DNA of 64,000 nucleotides from Antarctobacter heliothermus (GTDB lineage: Bacteria; Pseudomonadota; Alphaproteobacteria; Rhodobacterales; Rhodobacteraceae). Shown one piece after another: positions 18,710 through 28,140 of the stretch. Where the stretch lies: NCBI RefSeq assembly GCF_002237555.1, contig NZ_CP022540.1, positions 3,043,001 through 3,107,000 on the forward strand, read 5' to 3'. Every line of letters begins with the position of its first letter. The stretch's first letter is position 1. Below the pieces are notes generated by a model that did no database searches, was not told the DNA's origin, and was given only the letters and a program-made list of their open reading frames with translations. The position numbers and the translations under genes are program-made.

Positions 18710-19996
18710 ATGTCATCGCAAATCTTTAAACCGACCATTTTCAAACGACGCGAATCTGAGGCCCGCAGCTATTGCCGCGGGTTCGATACCGTGTTCACCA
18801 CCGCGCTGGGGTCGGAAATGACCGATGCGGCGGGGCGCACCTATATCGACTTTCTGGCGGGCTGTTCCTCGCTCAACTACGGTCACAATGACCCGGACAT
18901 GAAGGCCGCCCTGATGGCGCATCTGTCCGAAAACGGCATTGCGCACGGGCTGGACATGCACACCGGCGTCAAGGCGCGGTTCCTTGAGACGTTTGAGGAC
19001 GTGATCCTCAAACCGCGCGGCATGAACCACAAGGTCATGTTCACCGGCCCGACCGGCACCAACGCGGTCGAGGCGGCGATCAAGCTGGCGCGCAAGGTTA
19101 CCGGGCGTCACAACATCATCGCCTTCACCAACGGCTTTCACGGCATGACCATGGGCGCGCTGGCCTGCACGGGCAACGCGGGCAAACGCGCCGGCGCCGG
19201 CGCTCCGCTGGGCGGCACAACCCACATGCCGTTCGAGGGTGCCTTTGGCGAGAACGTCGACAGCCTTGAGATCATCGAACAGATGTTGGGCAACCCGTCT
19301 TCGGGTGTCGACGCTCCGGCGGCCTTCATCATCGAACCGGTTCAGGGCGAGGGCGGTCTGAACGCCGCGACGCCCGAGTTCATGCAGGGCATCGCACGCC
19401 TTGCCAAGGAACATGGCGCACTGCTGATTGTCGACGACATTCAGGCAGGCTGTGGCCGCACCGGCCCGTTCTTTTCTTTTGAGGAGATGGGGATTGAGGC
19501 GGACCTGATCCCGATGGCGAAATCCTTTAGCGGGATGGGCCTGCCGTTTGCGGCGCTGCTGATCAAGCCGGAACTGGACATCTGGACGCCTGCTGAACAC
19601 AACGGCACCTTCCGTGGCAACAACCACGCCTTTGTCACCGCCCGCGTGGCGATCGAAAAATTCTGGAGCGATGACGCCCTTCAAAAGGATGTCGCGCGCC
19701 GGGCCACGATGATCGAACACACGCTGGAAACCATCGCAACGATGGTGCCGGGGGCCAAGCTGAAAGGCCGTGGCATGATGCGCGGCGTCGATGTCGGCTC
19801 TGGCGATCTGGCGGGCGCGATCTGCGCCGAGGCGTTCGAGAACGGTCTGATCATCGAAACCTCGGGGGCCGGGGATGAGGTGGTCAAGGTTCTGGCACCG
19901 CTGACGACACCGGATGAAGTTCTGAAAGACGGGCTGAACATCCTGACAGAGGCGGCGCGTTCCGTCCTGACAACCCAGAAAATGGCAGCGGAGTAA
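18710..19996 (+). CDS. ectB: diaminobutyrate--2-oxoglutarate transaminase EctB
   Basis: EctB makes L-2,4-diaminobutyrate from aspartate semialdehyde with glutamate as amino donor. The 428-residue class III aminotransferase has the ectoine-type opening [15 protein letters not shown], the cofactor loop [17 protein letters not shown] and the PLP-binding Asp in [14 protein letters not shown]. The PLP lysine is in [12 protein letters not shown]. The ATG at 18710 has AGAGAG upstream. A start 15 bases earlier is possible but less likely. Confidence 0.97.
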   Translation: MSSQIFKPTIFKRRESEARSYCRGFDTVFTTALGSEMTDAAGRTYIDFLAGCSSLNYGHNDPDMKAALMAHLSENGIAHGLDMHTGVKARFLETFEDVILKPRGMNHKVMFTGPTGTNAVEAAIKLARKVTGRHNIIAFTNGFHGMTMGALACTGNAGKRAGAGAPLGGTTHMPFEGAFGENVDSLEIIEQMLGNPSSGVDAPAAFIIEPVQGEGGLNAATPEFMQGIARLAKEHGALLIVDDIQAGCGRTGPFFSFEEMGIEADLIPMAKSFSGMGLPFAALLIKPELDIWTPAEHNGTFRGNNHAFVTARVAIEKFWSDDALQKDVARRATMIEHTLETIATMVPGAKLKGRGMMRGVDVGSGDLAGAICAEAFENGLIIETSGAGDEVVKVLAPLTTPDEVLKDGLNILTEAARSVLTTQKMAAE

Positions 19997-20001
19997 CCGA
20001 T

Positions 20002-20403
20002 ATGATTGTCAGAGACTTCGAACAGATCAGCAAGAACCAGCCCGATCGCGTTGTATCCGACGCGCAATGGACAAGTGTGCGGATGCTGCTGGCCGATGAC
20101 GGGATGGGCTTTTCGTTTCACATCACGTTCCTTGAGGCGGGCTCGGAGCATGTTTTCGAGTACAAGAACCACTTTGAAAGCGTGTATTGCATGCAGGGCA
20201 AGGGCTCGATCACCGATCTGGCCACCGGCGAGGTGCACCACATCAAGCCGGGCGTCATGTACGCACTGGACAAGCACGACCGCCACCGCCTGAAGGCGGA
20301 CGAAGAGTTGGTCATGGCTTGCTGTTTCAACCCGCCCGTGACGGGCAAAGAGGTCCACCGCGAAGACGGCTCTTATGCAGCGCCCGAGGCGGTGGAGGCC
20401 TGA
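20002..20403 (+). CDS. ectC: ectoine synthase EctC
   Basis: EctC closes the ring of N-acetyldiaminobutyrate to ectoine. The 133-residue cupin has the family opening MIVRDFEQI, the [20 protein letters not shown] strand pair and the metal-site segment [19 protein letters not shown]. It ends with the catalytic-end block [13 protein letters not shown]. It starts five bases after ectB. No ectD hydroxylase is present nearby, so the cluster makes ectoine rather than hydroxyectoine unless ectD lies elsewhere. Confidence 0.98.
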   Translation: MIVRDFEQISKNQPDRVVSDAQWTSVRMLLADDGMGFSFHITFLEAGSEHVFEYKNHFESVYCMQGKGSITDLATGEVHHIKPGVMYALDKHDRHRLKADEELVMACCFNPPVTGKEVHREDGSYAAPEAVEA

Positions 20404-20407
20404 TTTC

Positions 20408-21826
20408 ATGACTCATACAGTTGAGAAAATCGGCGGGACAAGCATGTCCCGCCTCGCTGAATTGCGTGACACGCTATTCCTGACCGACGGCAAGGCGGCT
20501 TATGGCCGTGTGTTTGTCGTGTCTGCCTTTGGTGGCATCACCGACTTGCTGCTAGAGCATAAAAAGACCGGAGAGGCGGGCGTCTACGCGCGCTTTGCCA
20601 ATGCCGAGGACGATCACGGCTGGCACGAGGCGCTCAGCCGCACCAGCGAGGCAATGATTGCCGCGCATGAGGACGTGCTGGACCATCCCGGCGACATCGA
20701 ACAGGCCACCGCCTTTGTGCAGGAACGTATCGAGGGCGCGCGCAATTGCCTGATCGACCTGCAACGCCTGTGTTCCTACGGGCATTTCCGGCTGAACGCG
20801 CACCTGCTGCACATCCGCGAGTTGCTGTCCGGTCTGGGCGAGGCACACTCCGCGCTTGTTGCTACACTGCTTTTGCAACGCTCTGGCGTGAATGCACGGT
20901 TGGTGGATCTGACCGGTTGGCGTGATGAGGACGACGTGACCTTGCAGGAACGGCTGGACCGGGGCATGTCGGGAATTGATACCGCCACCGAAATGCCCAT
21001 CGTGACCGGCTACGCTCAGTGCCAAGAAGGTCTGATGCGCGAGTTTGATCGCGGCTATTCAGAAGTGACGTTTTCGCGGCTTGCCGCCCGGACGGGCGCG
21101 CATGAGGCAATCATCCACAAGGAATTTCACCTGTCCTCCGCCGATCCGCGCATTGTGGGCGGCGACAAGGTCAAAAAGCTGGGCCGCACCAACTATGACG
21201 TGGCCGATCAGATGGCCAATCTGGGGATGGAGGCGATCCACCCCTCGGCGGCCAAGACGCTGCGTCAGGCGGGTGTGCCGCTGCGTGTCACCAATGCCTT
21301 TGATCCCGGCGATCCCGGCACGCTGATCGACGACCAGCCGGCCGAGACGCCGAGTGTCGAGATCGTCACTGGGCTGGACGTGATTGCGCTGGAGGTGTTC
21401 GAACAGGATATGGTGGGCGTCAAGGGCTACGATGCCTCCATCCTCGACGCGCTGACCCGCCACAAGGTGCGGATCGTGTCCAAGGTGTCCAATGCGAACA
21501 CCGTCACCCACTATGTCGATGCCTCGCTGAAAGCACTGCGCCGGGTCGAGGCGGATTTGTCGGAGAAATACCCGCAGGCCGAACTCAGCACCCGCAAGCT
21601 GGCGCTGGTGGCGGTCGTGGGCCGCGATCTCAGCGGGCTGTCGACCTTGCAACGCGGGCTACAGGCCTTTGATCATGCGGGGATCTATTCCGTTGGCGCC
21701 AGCCAGGGACCGCGCAATGTGGACACTCAGTTCATCCTCGAACGGGCGGATATGGAAAAGGCGATCAAGAGCCTGCATGACGCCTACTTCGACGACGAAA
21801 ACAAAAAGGTCGCGCTGGTCGCCTGA
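20408..21826 (+). CDS. ask_ect: ectoine-cluster aspartate kinase Ask_Ect
   Basis: This specialised aspartate kinase supplies aspartyl phosphate to the ectoine pathway and in other bacteria avoids the feedback control of LysC. The 472-residue product has the kinase start TVEKIGGTSMSRL and SRLAARTGAHEAIIHKEFHLSSADPRIV in the catalytic part. C-terminal ACT-like regions include VRIVSKVSNANTVTHYV and LVAVVGRDLSGLSTL. It begins 4 bases after ectC. The later aspartate-semialdehyde dehydrogenase step must come from a chromosomal asd outside the window. Confidence 0.95.
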   Translation: MTHTVEKIGGTSMSRLAELRDTLFLTDGKAAYGRVFVVSAFGGITDLLLEHKKTGEAGVYARFANAEDDHGWHEALSRTSEAMIAAHEDVLDHPGDIEQATAFVQERIEGARNCLIDLQRLCSYGHFRLNAHLLHIRELLSGLGEAHSALVATLLLQRSGVNARLVDLTGWRDEDDVTLQERLDRGMSGIDTATEMPIVTGYAQCQEGLMREFDRGYSEVTFSRLAARTGAHEAIIHKEFHLSSADPRIVGGDKVKKLGRTNYDVADQMANLGMEAIHPSAAKTLRQAGVPLRVTNAFDPGDPGTLIDDQPAETPSVEIVTGLDVIALEVFEQDMVGVKGYDASILDALTRHKVRIVSKVSNANTVTHYVDASLKALRRVEADLSEKYPQAELSTRKLALVAVVGRDLSGLSTLQRGLQAFDHAGIYSVGASQGPRNVDTQFILERADMEKAIKSLHDAYFDDENKKVALVA

Positions 21827-21877
21827 GGCATCCGCGACCGTCAAGAACAGACCGCGCAACGCGGCGTGAGCAGACTT

Positions 21878-21907
21878 GGGCCGACCCTGATGGGGGCGGC
21901 CCTTTTT
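21878..21907 (+). terminator. Rho-independent terminator of the ectoine operon
   Basis: GGGCCG (21878-21883) pairs with CGGCCC (21897-21902) and is followed by five Ts. It lies 51 bases after the ask_ect stop. Confidence 0.8.
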
Positions 21908-21976
21908 CGTGGTTGGGTGTCGCTGCTCCGTGACGATTCTGCCCGGCGGGGTCCACCTGCTGCCAGACACCCAAGG

Positions 21977-22396
21977 TCATATCGCCTCGGGGATGGGAAA
22001 CAGCAGGTCGTAGACCCAGTTGAACACAAAGGCATAGATCAGAAAGAACACGACAAAGGCGATGTCCATGATCAGTGCCTGCCACAGGCTGATGCCAAGA
22101 TAGATGGCAAACAGCGGCAAGGTCGCCACCAGCAGCCCGAGTTCGAACAGGATGGCGTGCAGGACACGTTCGGCCCCCGTTTTTTCGACGCGGCCCTTGA
22201 GCCGCTTCATCGTTCGATCGAACATAAGGTTATAAAAATAGTTCCACAGCGTCGCAAGAACAGACCCGATGATGACGATGACGCCCATGTCCTTGGCGTG
22301 CACGTCGAACCCCAAGGCGCCAAGCGGCACAATCAAAAGAATGCCGATGATCTCAAAGCTGATTGCGTGTCGAATTCGGTCGCGTGTTGTGCGCAT
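21977..22396 (-). CDS. PACE-family efflux transporter (AceI-like)
   Basis: The 139-residue protein has two repeated helix pairs: DRIRHAISFEIIGILLIVPLG with WNYFYNLMFDRTMKR, then RVLHAILFELGLLVATLPLFA with VFNWVYDLLFP. This is the two-copy bacterial transmembrane pair pattern of the PACE exporters, which expel chlorhexidine and other biocides and short polyamines. It acts in the inner membrane. I start it at MRTTRDR because GGGGAGG lies just upstream; an ATG 12 bases earlier has none. Confidence 0.9.
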   Translation of the reverse strand: MRTTRDRIRHAISFEIIGILLIVPLGALGFDVHAKDMGVIVIIGSVLATLWNYFYNLMFDRTMKRLKGRVEKTGAERVLHAILFELGLLVATLPLFAIYLGISLWQALIMDIAFVVFFLIYAFVFNWVYDLLFPIPEAI

Positions 22397-22561
22397 GGTC
22401 CTCCCCATCTGCTGGCCGGGTCGTCCCGGAAATTGGCCCCGATGGGGGAGGTCGTCCTTAGCCTGTGAACATATGAGTTCAAGCGCAAGTTTCCATAGGG
22501 CTCAACGAAGTGGATCGACGCCCACACCGGAAAACCAAACGAAATGCCGGTATGGCCCAGA

Positions 22562-22576
22562 GGGGGCAAGACCCCC
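22562..22576. repeat. G-rich palindromic intergenic element (copy 1)
   Basis: GGGGG-caaga-CCCCC lies in the 298-base gap before the molybdopterin-fold gene. Similar short palindromes occur at 25,508, 42,583 and 50,861, all between genes. Confidence 0.4.
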
Positions 22577-22694
22577 ATCCGTCGGGATTTGGCGTCAACC
22601 TATACTAAGGAACATGTCGTCCACCCCAAATGCCTCATGTTCTGTCAACGGTCCTGTGGCAGAACCAGTTCAGGATTTAGAGGTACCACGCATC

Positions 22695-23201
22695 ATGAAA
22701 ACCGCATTTTTCGCGGCGACCTGCGCCGCGCTGTTGTTCGTTACGTCTGCAATCGCTCAGGAGATGTCTGAACCGCAGGGCGCTGTGGTCCTGACAGTCA
22801 CCGGCAACATCAACCGCACCAACGGTGACGGGGCGGCACGGTTCGACCTCGACATGCTGCGCGCCGTGGGGGAGACGGAGGTGGTGACCGATACCATCTG
22901 GACCACCGGCGATCTGGTCTTTACCGGGGTCCAACTGGTCGATCTTCTGGCTTACCTCGGAGCCGGGGAGGGGGATCTCAGCGCGCGTGCGATCAATGAC
23001 TATGCCGTCAACGTGCCAGTCACCGACGCGGTTGAGGGCGGCCCGATCATCGCTTATGAGGTGGATGGCAATACCATGTCGCGCCGCGAAAAGGGCCCGC
23101 TTTGGCTCGTCTATCCCTATGCCGCTTCCAGCGATTACCGGACAGAGGTGATCTATGCCCGCAGCATCTGGCAGCTGGACCGCATGACAATCGGCGAATG
23201 A
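22695..23201 (+). CDS. small periplasmic molybdopterin-dependent oxidoreductase-like protein
   Basis: The 168-residue protein starts with a signal peptide (KTAFFAATCAALLFVTSAIAQ, cut near residue 21). It then resembles the sulfite-oxidase-type molybdopterin-binding fold in short form: LTVTGNINRTN, WTTGDLVFTGVQLVDLLAYLG, and AYEVDGNTMSRREKGPLWLVYP. The usual cofactor-binding Cys is not seen and the protein is much shorter than YedY, so it may not bind the cofactor. It is probably periplasmic, and its role is unknown. Confidence 0.75.
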   Translation: MKTAFFAATCAALLFVTSAIAQEMSEPQGAVVLTVTGNINRTNGDGAARFDLDMLRAVGETEVVTDTIWTTGDLVFTGVQLVDLLAYLGAGEGDLSARAINDYAVNVPVTDAVEGGPIIAYEVDGNTMSRREKGPLWLVYPYAASSDYRTEVIYARSIWQLDRMTIGE

Positions 23202-23270
23202 GCGGGGACAGCGGCAAGGCGCACCGGATCTCAGGCCACAACGCACCACTGCACCGAAAGGGACACCGGA

Positions 23271-23996
23271 ATGAACATTGCCTGCTGGTCCGGCCCCCGC
23301 AACCTGTCCACGGCGCTTATGTATGCCTTTGGCGCGCGGCCGGATTGCGCCGTCTGGGACGAGCCGTTTTATGCCACCTACCTTGACCGCACCGGGATCG
23401 ACCATCCCATGCGGGATGAGATCATCGCGGCGGGGCTAACCGACTGGGCAGAGGTGGCCCGCCGTTGCGCCGCCCCTGACCCCGAGGGGGCCGCGCATCT
23501 TTATCTCAAGCTGATGACGCATCATGTGCTGGACGGCGACAGCCTCGACTGGGCCGCCAAGGCCGCGCATGTGTTCCTGATCCGCCACCCGGCGCGCGTG
23601 CTGGCCAGCTATGCGGTCAAGCGTGAGAATCCCGATCTGGCCGACATCGGCTTTGCCCAGCAAAGCGCGATTTTCCAGACCGTGCGTGCACGCGGCTGGC
23701 GCTATGCGGTGATCGACAGCAATGACATTCGTCGCGCGCCCGAATCCGCTCTGCGCGCATTGTGCGATGCCATCAACCTTCCGTTTGATCCGACCATGTT
23801 GTCATGGCCCGCAGGCGGACACGCGGGCGATGGCGTCTGGGCGGCGCATTGGTATGACGCCGTTCACCGCTCGACCGGGTTTGCCGGGGCAGAGGGGCCG
23901 ATGCCCGCCGTTGATCCGGCCCTGAGCGCGGTTCATGACGCCGCATTGCCCCATTATCAGCAAATGCGGGCCGAAACGCTGCGGATTCCGGCCTGA
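23271..23996 (+). CDS. sulfotransferase-like P-loop protein
   Basis: The 241-residue soluble protein has a sulfotransferase-type phosphate loop at the N-terminus ([21 protein letters not shown]). It also has a downstream segment [17 protein letters not shown] like the 3'-phosphate-binding site of PAPS-dependent enzymes. The rest is less conserved. The acceptor substrate is unknown. An annotation as an uncharacterised P-loop NTPase-fold protein is the alternative. It lies just upstream of tig on the same strand. Confidence 0.75.
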   Translation: MNIACWSGPRNLSTALMYAFGARPDCAVWDEPFYATYLDRTGIDHPMRDEIIAAGLTDWAEVARRCAAPDPEGAAHLYLKLMTHHVLDGDSLDWAAKAAHVFLIRHPARVLASYAVKRENPDLADIGFAQQSAIFQTVRARGWRYAVIDSNDIRRAPESALRALCDAINLPFDPTMLSWPAGGHAGDGVWAAHWYDAVHRSTGFAGAEGPMPAVDPALSAVHDAALPHYQQMRAETLRIPA

Positions 23997-24099
23997 AAGC
24001 GGCTTGCGCCGAGCCGCCACGGGCAATAGAAGGTGCCAAATTCGACGACCATTCGCGCCCCGGTTTCCGGGGCGCTTGACCATTCCGAGGGAAAACAAG

Positions 24100-25425
24100 A
24101 TGCAGGTCACCGAGACGCTGAAAGAGGGCCTCAAGCGCGGCTACGCCATCACCGTGACGGCGGCCGAGCTGGATGAGAAAGTCACCGTCAAGCTGAAAGA
24201 AGCGCAGCCTGACATCGAGATGAAGGGATTCCGCAAAGGCAAGGTTCCGCTGCCGCTGCTGAAAAAGCAGTTCGGCCAGCGCGTGCTGGGCGAGACCATG
24301 CAAGAGGTCATCGACGGTGCCATGAACCAGCACTTTGAGGACAGCGGCGACCGCCCGGCGCTGCAGCCCGAAGTCAAGATGACCAACGAAGACTGGAACG
24401 AAGGCGACGACATCCATGTCGAAATGTCCTACGAGGCGCTTCCCGAAGTGCCCGAGGTCGACGCGTCGGGAATCGAGCTGGAACGTCTGGTCGTCAAGGC
24501 CGAAGATGAGGCCGTCGACGAGGCGCTGAAATCTCTCGCCGAGACCGCGCAGGACTTTGAAGACAAAGACGGCGCGTCAGAAGATGGCGATCAGGTTGTG
24601 ATCGACTTCGTCGGCAAGGTCGACGGTGAGCCCTTTGAGGGCGGCGCTGCCGAGGATTACCCGCTGACGCTGGGCTCCGGTTCCTTCATCCCCGGCTTCG
24701 AAGAGCAGCTGGTTGGCGTGTCCACCGGTGATGAAAAGGCCGTTGAGGTCAACTTCCCCGAGGAATACGGCGCAGAGCATCTGGCTGGCAAAGCCGCGGT
24801 CTTTGACGTGACCGTGAAGGGTGTCAAAGCCCCCAAGGCCGCCGAGATCGACGACGAGATGGCCAAGAAATTCGGTGCCGAAGATCTCGACAGCCTCAAG
24901 ACCCAGATCCGTGAGCGTCTTGAAGCCGAATATGCCGGTGCCGCACGTCAGGTGATGAAGCGCAGCCTGCTGGACAGCCTTGATGGTCTGGTCAGCTTTG
25001 AACTGCCGCCGACCCTTGTCGACGCCGAAGCCAAGCAGATCGCGCATCAGCTGTGGCATGAGGAAAACCCCGACGTGCAGGGCCACGATCACCCCGAGAT
25101 CGAGACCACAGAAGAGCACACCACACTGGCAGAGCGCCGCGTGCGCCTTGGCCTGTTGCTGGCTGACCTTGGTCAGAAAGCCGAGGTTGAGGTCTCTGAG
25201 GCCGAAATGACCCAAGCGATCATGAACCAGGCGCGTCAGTACCCGGGTCAGGAGCGTGAGTTCTTTGAGTACGTCCGTCAGAACCCACAGATGCAGCAGC
25301 AGATGCGTGCGCCGATCTTCGAAGACAAGGTCATCGACCACATCGTCGAAAAGGCCAAGGTGACGGAAAAGGAAGTCTCGAAAGAGGACCTTCAGAAAGC
25401 GGTTGAGGAACTGGACGAGGCATAA
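24100..25425 (+). CDS. tig: trigger factor (ribosome-associated chaperone)
   Basis: Trigger factor binds nascent chains at the ribosome exit and has prolyl isomerase activity. The 441-residue product shows the ribosome-binding tail with the signature [17 protein letters not shown] near residue 46. The FKBP-type domain follows ([20 protein letters not shown] near 166), then a long helical C-terminal domain. The ATG at 24100 follows CCGAGGGAAAACAAG; the longer frame overlaps the previous gene and lacks support. Terminator-like hairpins follow. Confidence 0.97.
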   Translation: MQVTETLKEGLKRGYAITVTAAELDEKVTVKLKEAQPDIEMKGFRKGKVPLPLLKKQFGQRVLGETMQEVIDGAMNQHFEDSGDRPALQPEVKMTNEDWNEGDDIHVEMSYEALPEVPEVDASGIELERLVVKAEDEAVDEALKSLAETAQDFEDKDGASEDGDQVVIDFVGKVDGEPFEGGAAEDYPLTLGSGSFIPGFEEQLVGVSTGDEKAVEVNFPEEYGAEHLAGKAAVFDVTVKGVKAPKAAEIDDEMAKKFGAEDLDSLKTQIRERLEAEYAGAARQVMKRSLLDSLDGLVSFELPPTLVDAEAKQIAHQLWHEENPDVQGHDHPEIETTEEHTTLAERRVRLGLLLADLGQKAEVEVSEAEMTQAIMNQARQYPGQEREFFEYVRQNPQMQQQMRAPIFEDKVIDHIVEKAKVTEKEVSKEDLQKAVEELDEA

Positions 25426-25449
25426 GCCCCGCCTGTTAGACACCTACCG

Positions 25450-25475
25450 AAAAGCCGCCCCAAGGGGCGGCTTTT
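25450..25475 (+). terminator. Rho-independent terminator of tig
   Basis: AAAAGCCGCCCC pairs with GGGGCGGCTTTT across a two-base loop and runs into a T-tract, 25 bases past the tig stop. Confidence 0.85.
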
Positions 25476-25507
25476 TGCGTTGGTGCTGAGCGGGCAGGGC
25501 CATGGGT

Positions 25508-25522
25508 GGGGGCCGCGCCCCC
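25508..25522. repeat. G-rich palindromic intergenic element (copy 2)
   Basis: GGGGGC-CGC-GCCCCC is a perfect short palindrome between the tig and rplI terminators, resembling the elements near 22,562, 42,622 and 50,861. Confidence 0.4.
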
Positions 25523-25573
25523 CTGATGCGTCTGACGTATTTTCTACGCGCTCACACTGCGATCGACACAACG

Positions 25574-25604
25574 AAAAAGCCCCCGCGCATCGCTGCGCGG
25601 GGGC
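25574..25604 (-). terminator. Rho-independent terminator of the rpsF-rpsR-rplI operon
   Basis: On the minus strand GCCCCCGCGC and GCGCGGGGGC form a ten-pair stem (25579-25588 and 25595-25604) with a six-base loop, followed by five Ts (25574-25578). It lies 25 bases past the rplI stop. Confidence 0.88.
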
Positions 25605-25628
25605 CAATCTGTGCGCGAGAGCGCGCTA

Positions 25629-26252
25629 TCAGTCGTCGTCGCCTTCGGCGGCAGCGGCATCGGTGCGAACCGGGGCATCGCCATCGTCGTCGTCTGCGGC
25701 GGCACCGATCTCATCGAACAGCTGCGACACTTCGAAATCGGCTTGCGCCTCTTCTTCAGCGGCCAGTTCGCGGATCGATTTGCCGCTTTCCTGCAACTCG
25801 GCCTCTTCGGGCGAGCGCGCGACGTTCAGCGTGACCACACACATGACCTCGGGGTGCAGGTGCACCTCGACGTCGTGCAGGCCCAGCTCTTTGATCGGCG
25901 TGCGGATCAGAACCTGCTTGCGGTCGATCGTAAAGCCTTCTTCGGTGGCAACATCGGATACGTCACGCGTGGTAACGGAGCCGTACAGGTTGCCGCCGTC
26001 GGATGCCTGACGAATCACGACGAACTGCTGTCCGTCGAGACGCGATGCCAGTGCTTCGGCTTCGGTTTTGGTTTCGAGGTTACGCGCTTCGAGCTGTGCT
26101 TTTTGCACTTCGAACTGCGCGATGTTCTCTTTCGACGCGGTCAGCGCCTTGCCCTGCAACAGCAGGAAGTTGCGCGCGAAGCCCGGTTTGACGTCGACGA
26201 CGTCGCCCATCTGGCCCAGCTTGGCAACACGTTCGAGAAGGATAACTTGCAT
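25629..26252 (-). CDS. rplI: 50S ribosomal protein L9
   Basis: L9 binds 23S rRNA in the large subunit. The 207-residue product has the family start [36 protein letters not shown] and the C-terminal globular domain with [10 protein letters not shown]. It is longer than the E. coli protein (149 residues) because of an acidic tail ([13 protein letters not shown], then clusters of Asp), a usual alphaproteobacterial trait. It is last in the rpsF-rpsR-rplI operon. Confidence 0.97.
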   Translation of the reverse strand: MQVILLERVAKLGQMGDVVDVKPGFARNFLLLQGKALTASKENIAQFEVQKAQLEARNLETKTEAEALASRLDGQQFVVIRQASDGGNLYGSVTTRDVSDVATEEGFTIDRKQVLIRTPIKELGLHDVEVHLHPEVMCVVTLNVARSPEEAELQESGKSIRELAAEEEAQADFEVSQLFDEIGAAADDDDGDAPVRTDAAAAEGDDD

Positions 26253-26264
26253 GTCAGGTTCTCC

Positions 26265-26492
26265 TTACTTCACGGCGTAGGGCAGCAGGGCGAGAAAGCG
26301 GGCGCGCTTGATGGCGCGGGCCAGTTCACGCTGCTTTTTCGCCGAAACGGCGGTGATACGCGACGGCACGATCTTACCGCGTTCGCTGACGTAGCGCTGC
26401 AGAAGACGGGTGTCTTTGTAGTCAATTTTGGGTGCGTTGTCGCCCGAGAAGGGGCAGACCTTGCGGCGGCGGAAAAATGGTTTTGCGGCCAT
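26265..26492 (-). CDS. rpsR: 30S ribosomal protein S18
   Basis: S18 binds the platform of the small subunit with S6. The 75-residue basic protein has the S18 core [43 protein letters not shown]. It lies between rpsF and rplI with short gaps, the standard operon order. Confidence 0.98.
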   Translation of the reverse strand: MAAKPFFRRRKVCPFSGDNAPKIDYKDTRLLQRYVSERGKIVPSRITAVSAKKQRELARAIKRARFLALLPYAVK

Positions 26493-26514
26493 GGCTTAGC
26501 TCTCCTTCTTCAGA

Positions 26515-26886
26515 TCAATCGCGGGGACGGCGTTCGCGGCGGTCGCCACGGTCACCGCGCTCGTCGCGCTTTTGCATCTGGACCGAAGGGCCCTCGACAT
26601 GGGCATCGACCTTGATGGTCAGGATGCGCATCACGTCATCATGCAGGCGCATCAGGCGTTCCATTTCCTGAACGGCCGAGGCAGGTGCGTCGGTCCGCAG
26701 GAAAGAGTAGTGACCCTTGCGGTTCTTGTTGATCTTGTAGGCCATCGTCTTGACGCCCCAGTACTCGCTTTCAACGACTTTGCCGCCGTTGTCAGAGAGA
26801 ACCGTGGAAAAATGTTCGACAAGCCCTTCGGCCTGCGCGTTGGACAAGTCCTGACGCGCGATAAAGACATGCTCGTACAGCGGCAT
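26515..26886 (-). CDS. rpsF: 30S ribosomal protein S6
   Basis: S6 forms a heterodimer with S18 on the 30S platform. The 123-residue product has the canonical start PLYEHVFIARQDLS, the core VVESEYWGVKTMAYKINKNRKGHYSFL, and a basic-acidic tail rich in Arg, Asp and Gly. I use the ATG at 26886; the upstream in-frame ATG gives a non-homologous extension. It leads the operon. Confidence 0.97.
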   Translation of the reverse strand: MPLYEHVFIARQDLSNAQAEGLVEHFSTVLSDNGGKVVESEYWGVKTMAYKINKNRKGHYSFLRTDAPASAVQEMERLMRLHDDVMRILTIKVDAHVEGPSVQMQKRDERGDRGDRRERRPRD

Positions 26887-27084
26887 GTGCACTCCATTTC
26901 TATCGAGGCGCATTTCATAGGGCAGGGGCTAAATCCTTCCACACCCTGCCCACGAGAGACTGCGCGGGAAAACGTCCTTGCGGAAGGAACGCCCCATATA
27001 CACGCATCCCCGCAATCCGCAAGGGCCGTGCAGGATGCCAACGGATTGCCCCGGTCGCGCCCAATTCACGGCTCAATCTCAGGT

Positions 27085-27099
27085 TTAACCTTGCGTTAA
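27085..27099 (+). promoter_or_regulatory. CtrA-type binding site TTAA-N7-TTAA
   Basis: TTAA at 27085-27088 and TTAA at 27096-27099 are separated by exactly seven bases and followed by C. This matches the full consensus for the alphaproteobacterial cell-cycle/motility/GTA regulator CtrA. It lies 25 bases upstream of the small membrane-protein gene at 27,125. Confidence 0.65.
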
Positions 27100-27124
27100 C
27101 CAATAACGTGAGGACGAGAGTGAC

Positions 27125-27382
27125 ATGGCACTGACAGAGATTGCACAGACCGGGTACGCGGAAACCAAGGACAAGGCACCCGAAAATACCCTTCCCGTGA
27201 ACATCGACGGCCTCGCCCGTCGGCTGGTAGGGGCGGCGATGACCATCGCGGCCTTTCTGTTGTGGCTGGTGCCAGAGGGCATCACCCTTCCGTCGGTCCT
27301 GCTGATCAAACTGGGCATCTCCATTGTCTTTCTGGGCGTCGGTCTCAGCCTGATGACGGTTCCCAAGAAACTGCGCGACTGA
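27125..27382 (+). CDS. small membrane protein, 85 aa, function unknown
   Basis: I do not recognise the family. The 85-residue product has a soluble N-terminal 30 residues and two hydrophobic helices (LVGAAMTIAAFLLWLV and LIKLGISIVFLGVGLSLMT) separated by a short loop, ending in a basic tail PKKLRD. It is an inner-membrane protein. The start follows GAGGACGAGAG. A CtrA-type site just upstream suggests control with motility, cell-cycle or gene transfer agent functions. Confidence 0.75.
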   Translation: MALTEIAQTGYAETKDKAPENTLPVNIDGLARRLVGAAMTIAAFLLWLVPEGITLPSVLLIKLGISIVFLGVGLSLMTVPKKLRD

Positions 27383-27487
27383 TCTGTTCGGCATCGCACG
27401 GACCCTGTTGGTTTTGCTGGAATTGAGTGGCGCGTGCCATCGCGCCATCTGTTCGGCACATGAAGCCAACAGAAGGTGCACCGACCT

Positions 27488-28069
27488 ATGAAACAATTCT
27501 TCTTTGCCTCGGCGATCGCCGCGCTCCCCTTTGCCGCAATGGCCAGCGAAGCTGAAAACTACGCGCTGGACCCCAGCCACAGCCAGATTGTGTTCACCTA
27601 CAATCACCTTGGCTATTCGACGACCTACGGCATGTTCTCGGGGTTTGAGGGCGATATCGCATGGGACAAGACCGATCCGGCCAAATCGTCCGTGACCGTG
27701 TCCTTTCCGGTGCGCACCATGTTGACCGGCTGGGAAGGGCGGTTTGACCATTTCATGACCGCTGAATTCTTTGACGCCGATGAGGGTGCGGACGAGATGG
27801 TGACATTCACCTCGACCGACATCAACGTCACCGGTGAGACAACCGCCGTCATCACTGGCGATCTGACCCTGAACGGCGTGACCAAATCGGTCGCTCTGGA
27901 CGCCACGCTGAACCAATCGGGCGATCACCCGATGGAGGGCAAGCCTTGGGCCGGGTTCGACGCCACGACCATCCTGCTGCGGTCGGACTATGACCTGGGC
28001 ATGTTCGCCCCCTACATCAGCGATGAGGTTCAAGTCATGATCTCGATCGAGGCGATGAAGGCCGACTAA
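27488..28069 (+). CDS. YceI family periplasmic protein
   Basis: The 193-residue protein has a signal peptide (KQFFFASAIAALPFAAMA, cleaved near residue 20). The YceI lipocalin-like barrel follows: YALDPSHSQIVFTYNHLGYSTTYGMFSGFEG and the closing NQSGDHPMEGKPWAGFDATT block. YceI proteins bind polyisoprenoid-type lipids in the periplasm. A convergent gene next door fuses a cytochrome b561 to a second YceI domain, so the pair may handle a quinone-like ligand. The ATG at 27488 is preferred over one 12 bases upstream. Confidence 0.93.
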   Translation: MKQFFFASAIAALPFAAMASEAENYALDPSHSQIVFTYNHLGYSTTYGMFSGFEGDIAWDKTDPAKSSVTVSFPVRTMLTGWEGRFDHFMTAEFFDADEGADEMVTFTSTDINVTGETTAVITGDLTLNGVTKSVALDATLNQSGDHPMEGKPWAGFDATTILLRSDYDLGMFAPYISDEVQVMISIEAMKAD

Positions 28070-28093
28070 GTCCGAACCTTTGGACGAAAAAGA

Positions 28094-28125
28094 ACCCCCT
28101 GCGCCTCACAGCGCAGGGGGTTTTT
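28094..28125. terminator. bidirectional terminator between the YceI gene and the cytochrome b561-YceI gene
   Basis: CCCCCTGCGC (28095-28104) pairs with GCGCAGGGGG (28111-28120) around CTCACA and runs into TTTTT on the plus strand. The minus strand also ends in an AT-rich run, so it can serve both convergent genes. Confidence 0.88.
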
Positions 28126-28140
28126 CTTTGCGTATAGCGA

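Noticed and set aside
22695..23201. Small molybdopterin-fold protein as a functional sulfite oxidase
   Set aside because: It is far too short and the cofactor-binding Cys expected in YedY or sulfite oxidase is not seen, so enzyme function is not claimed.
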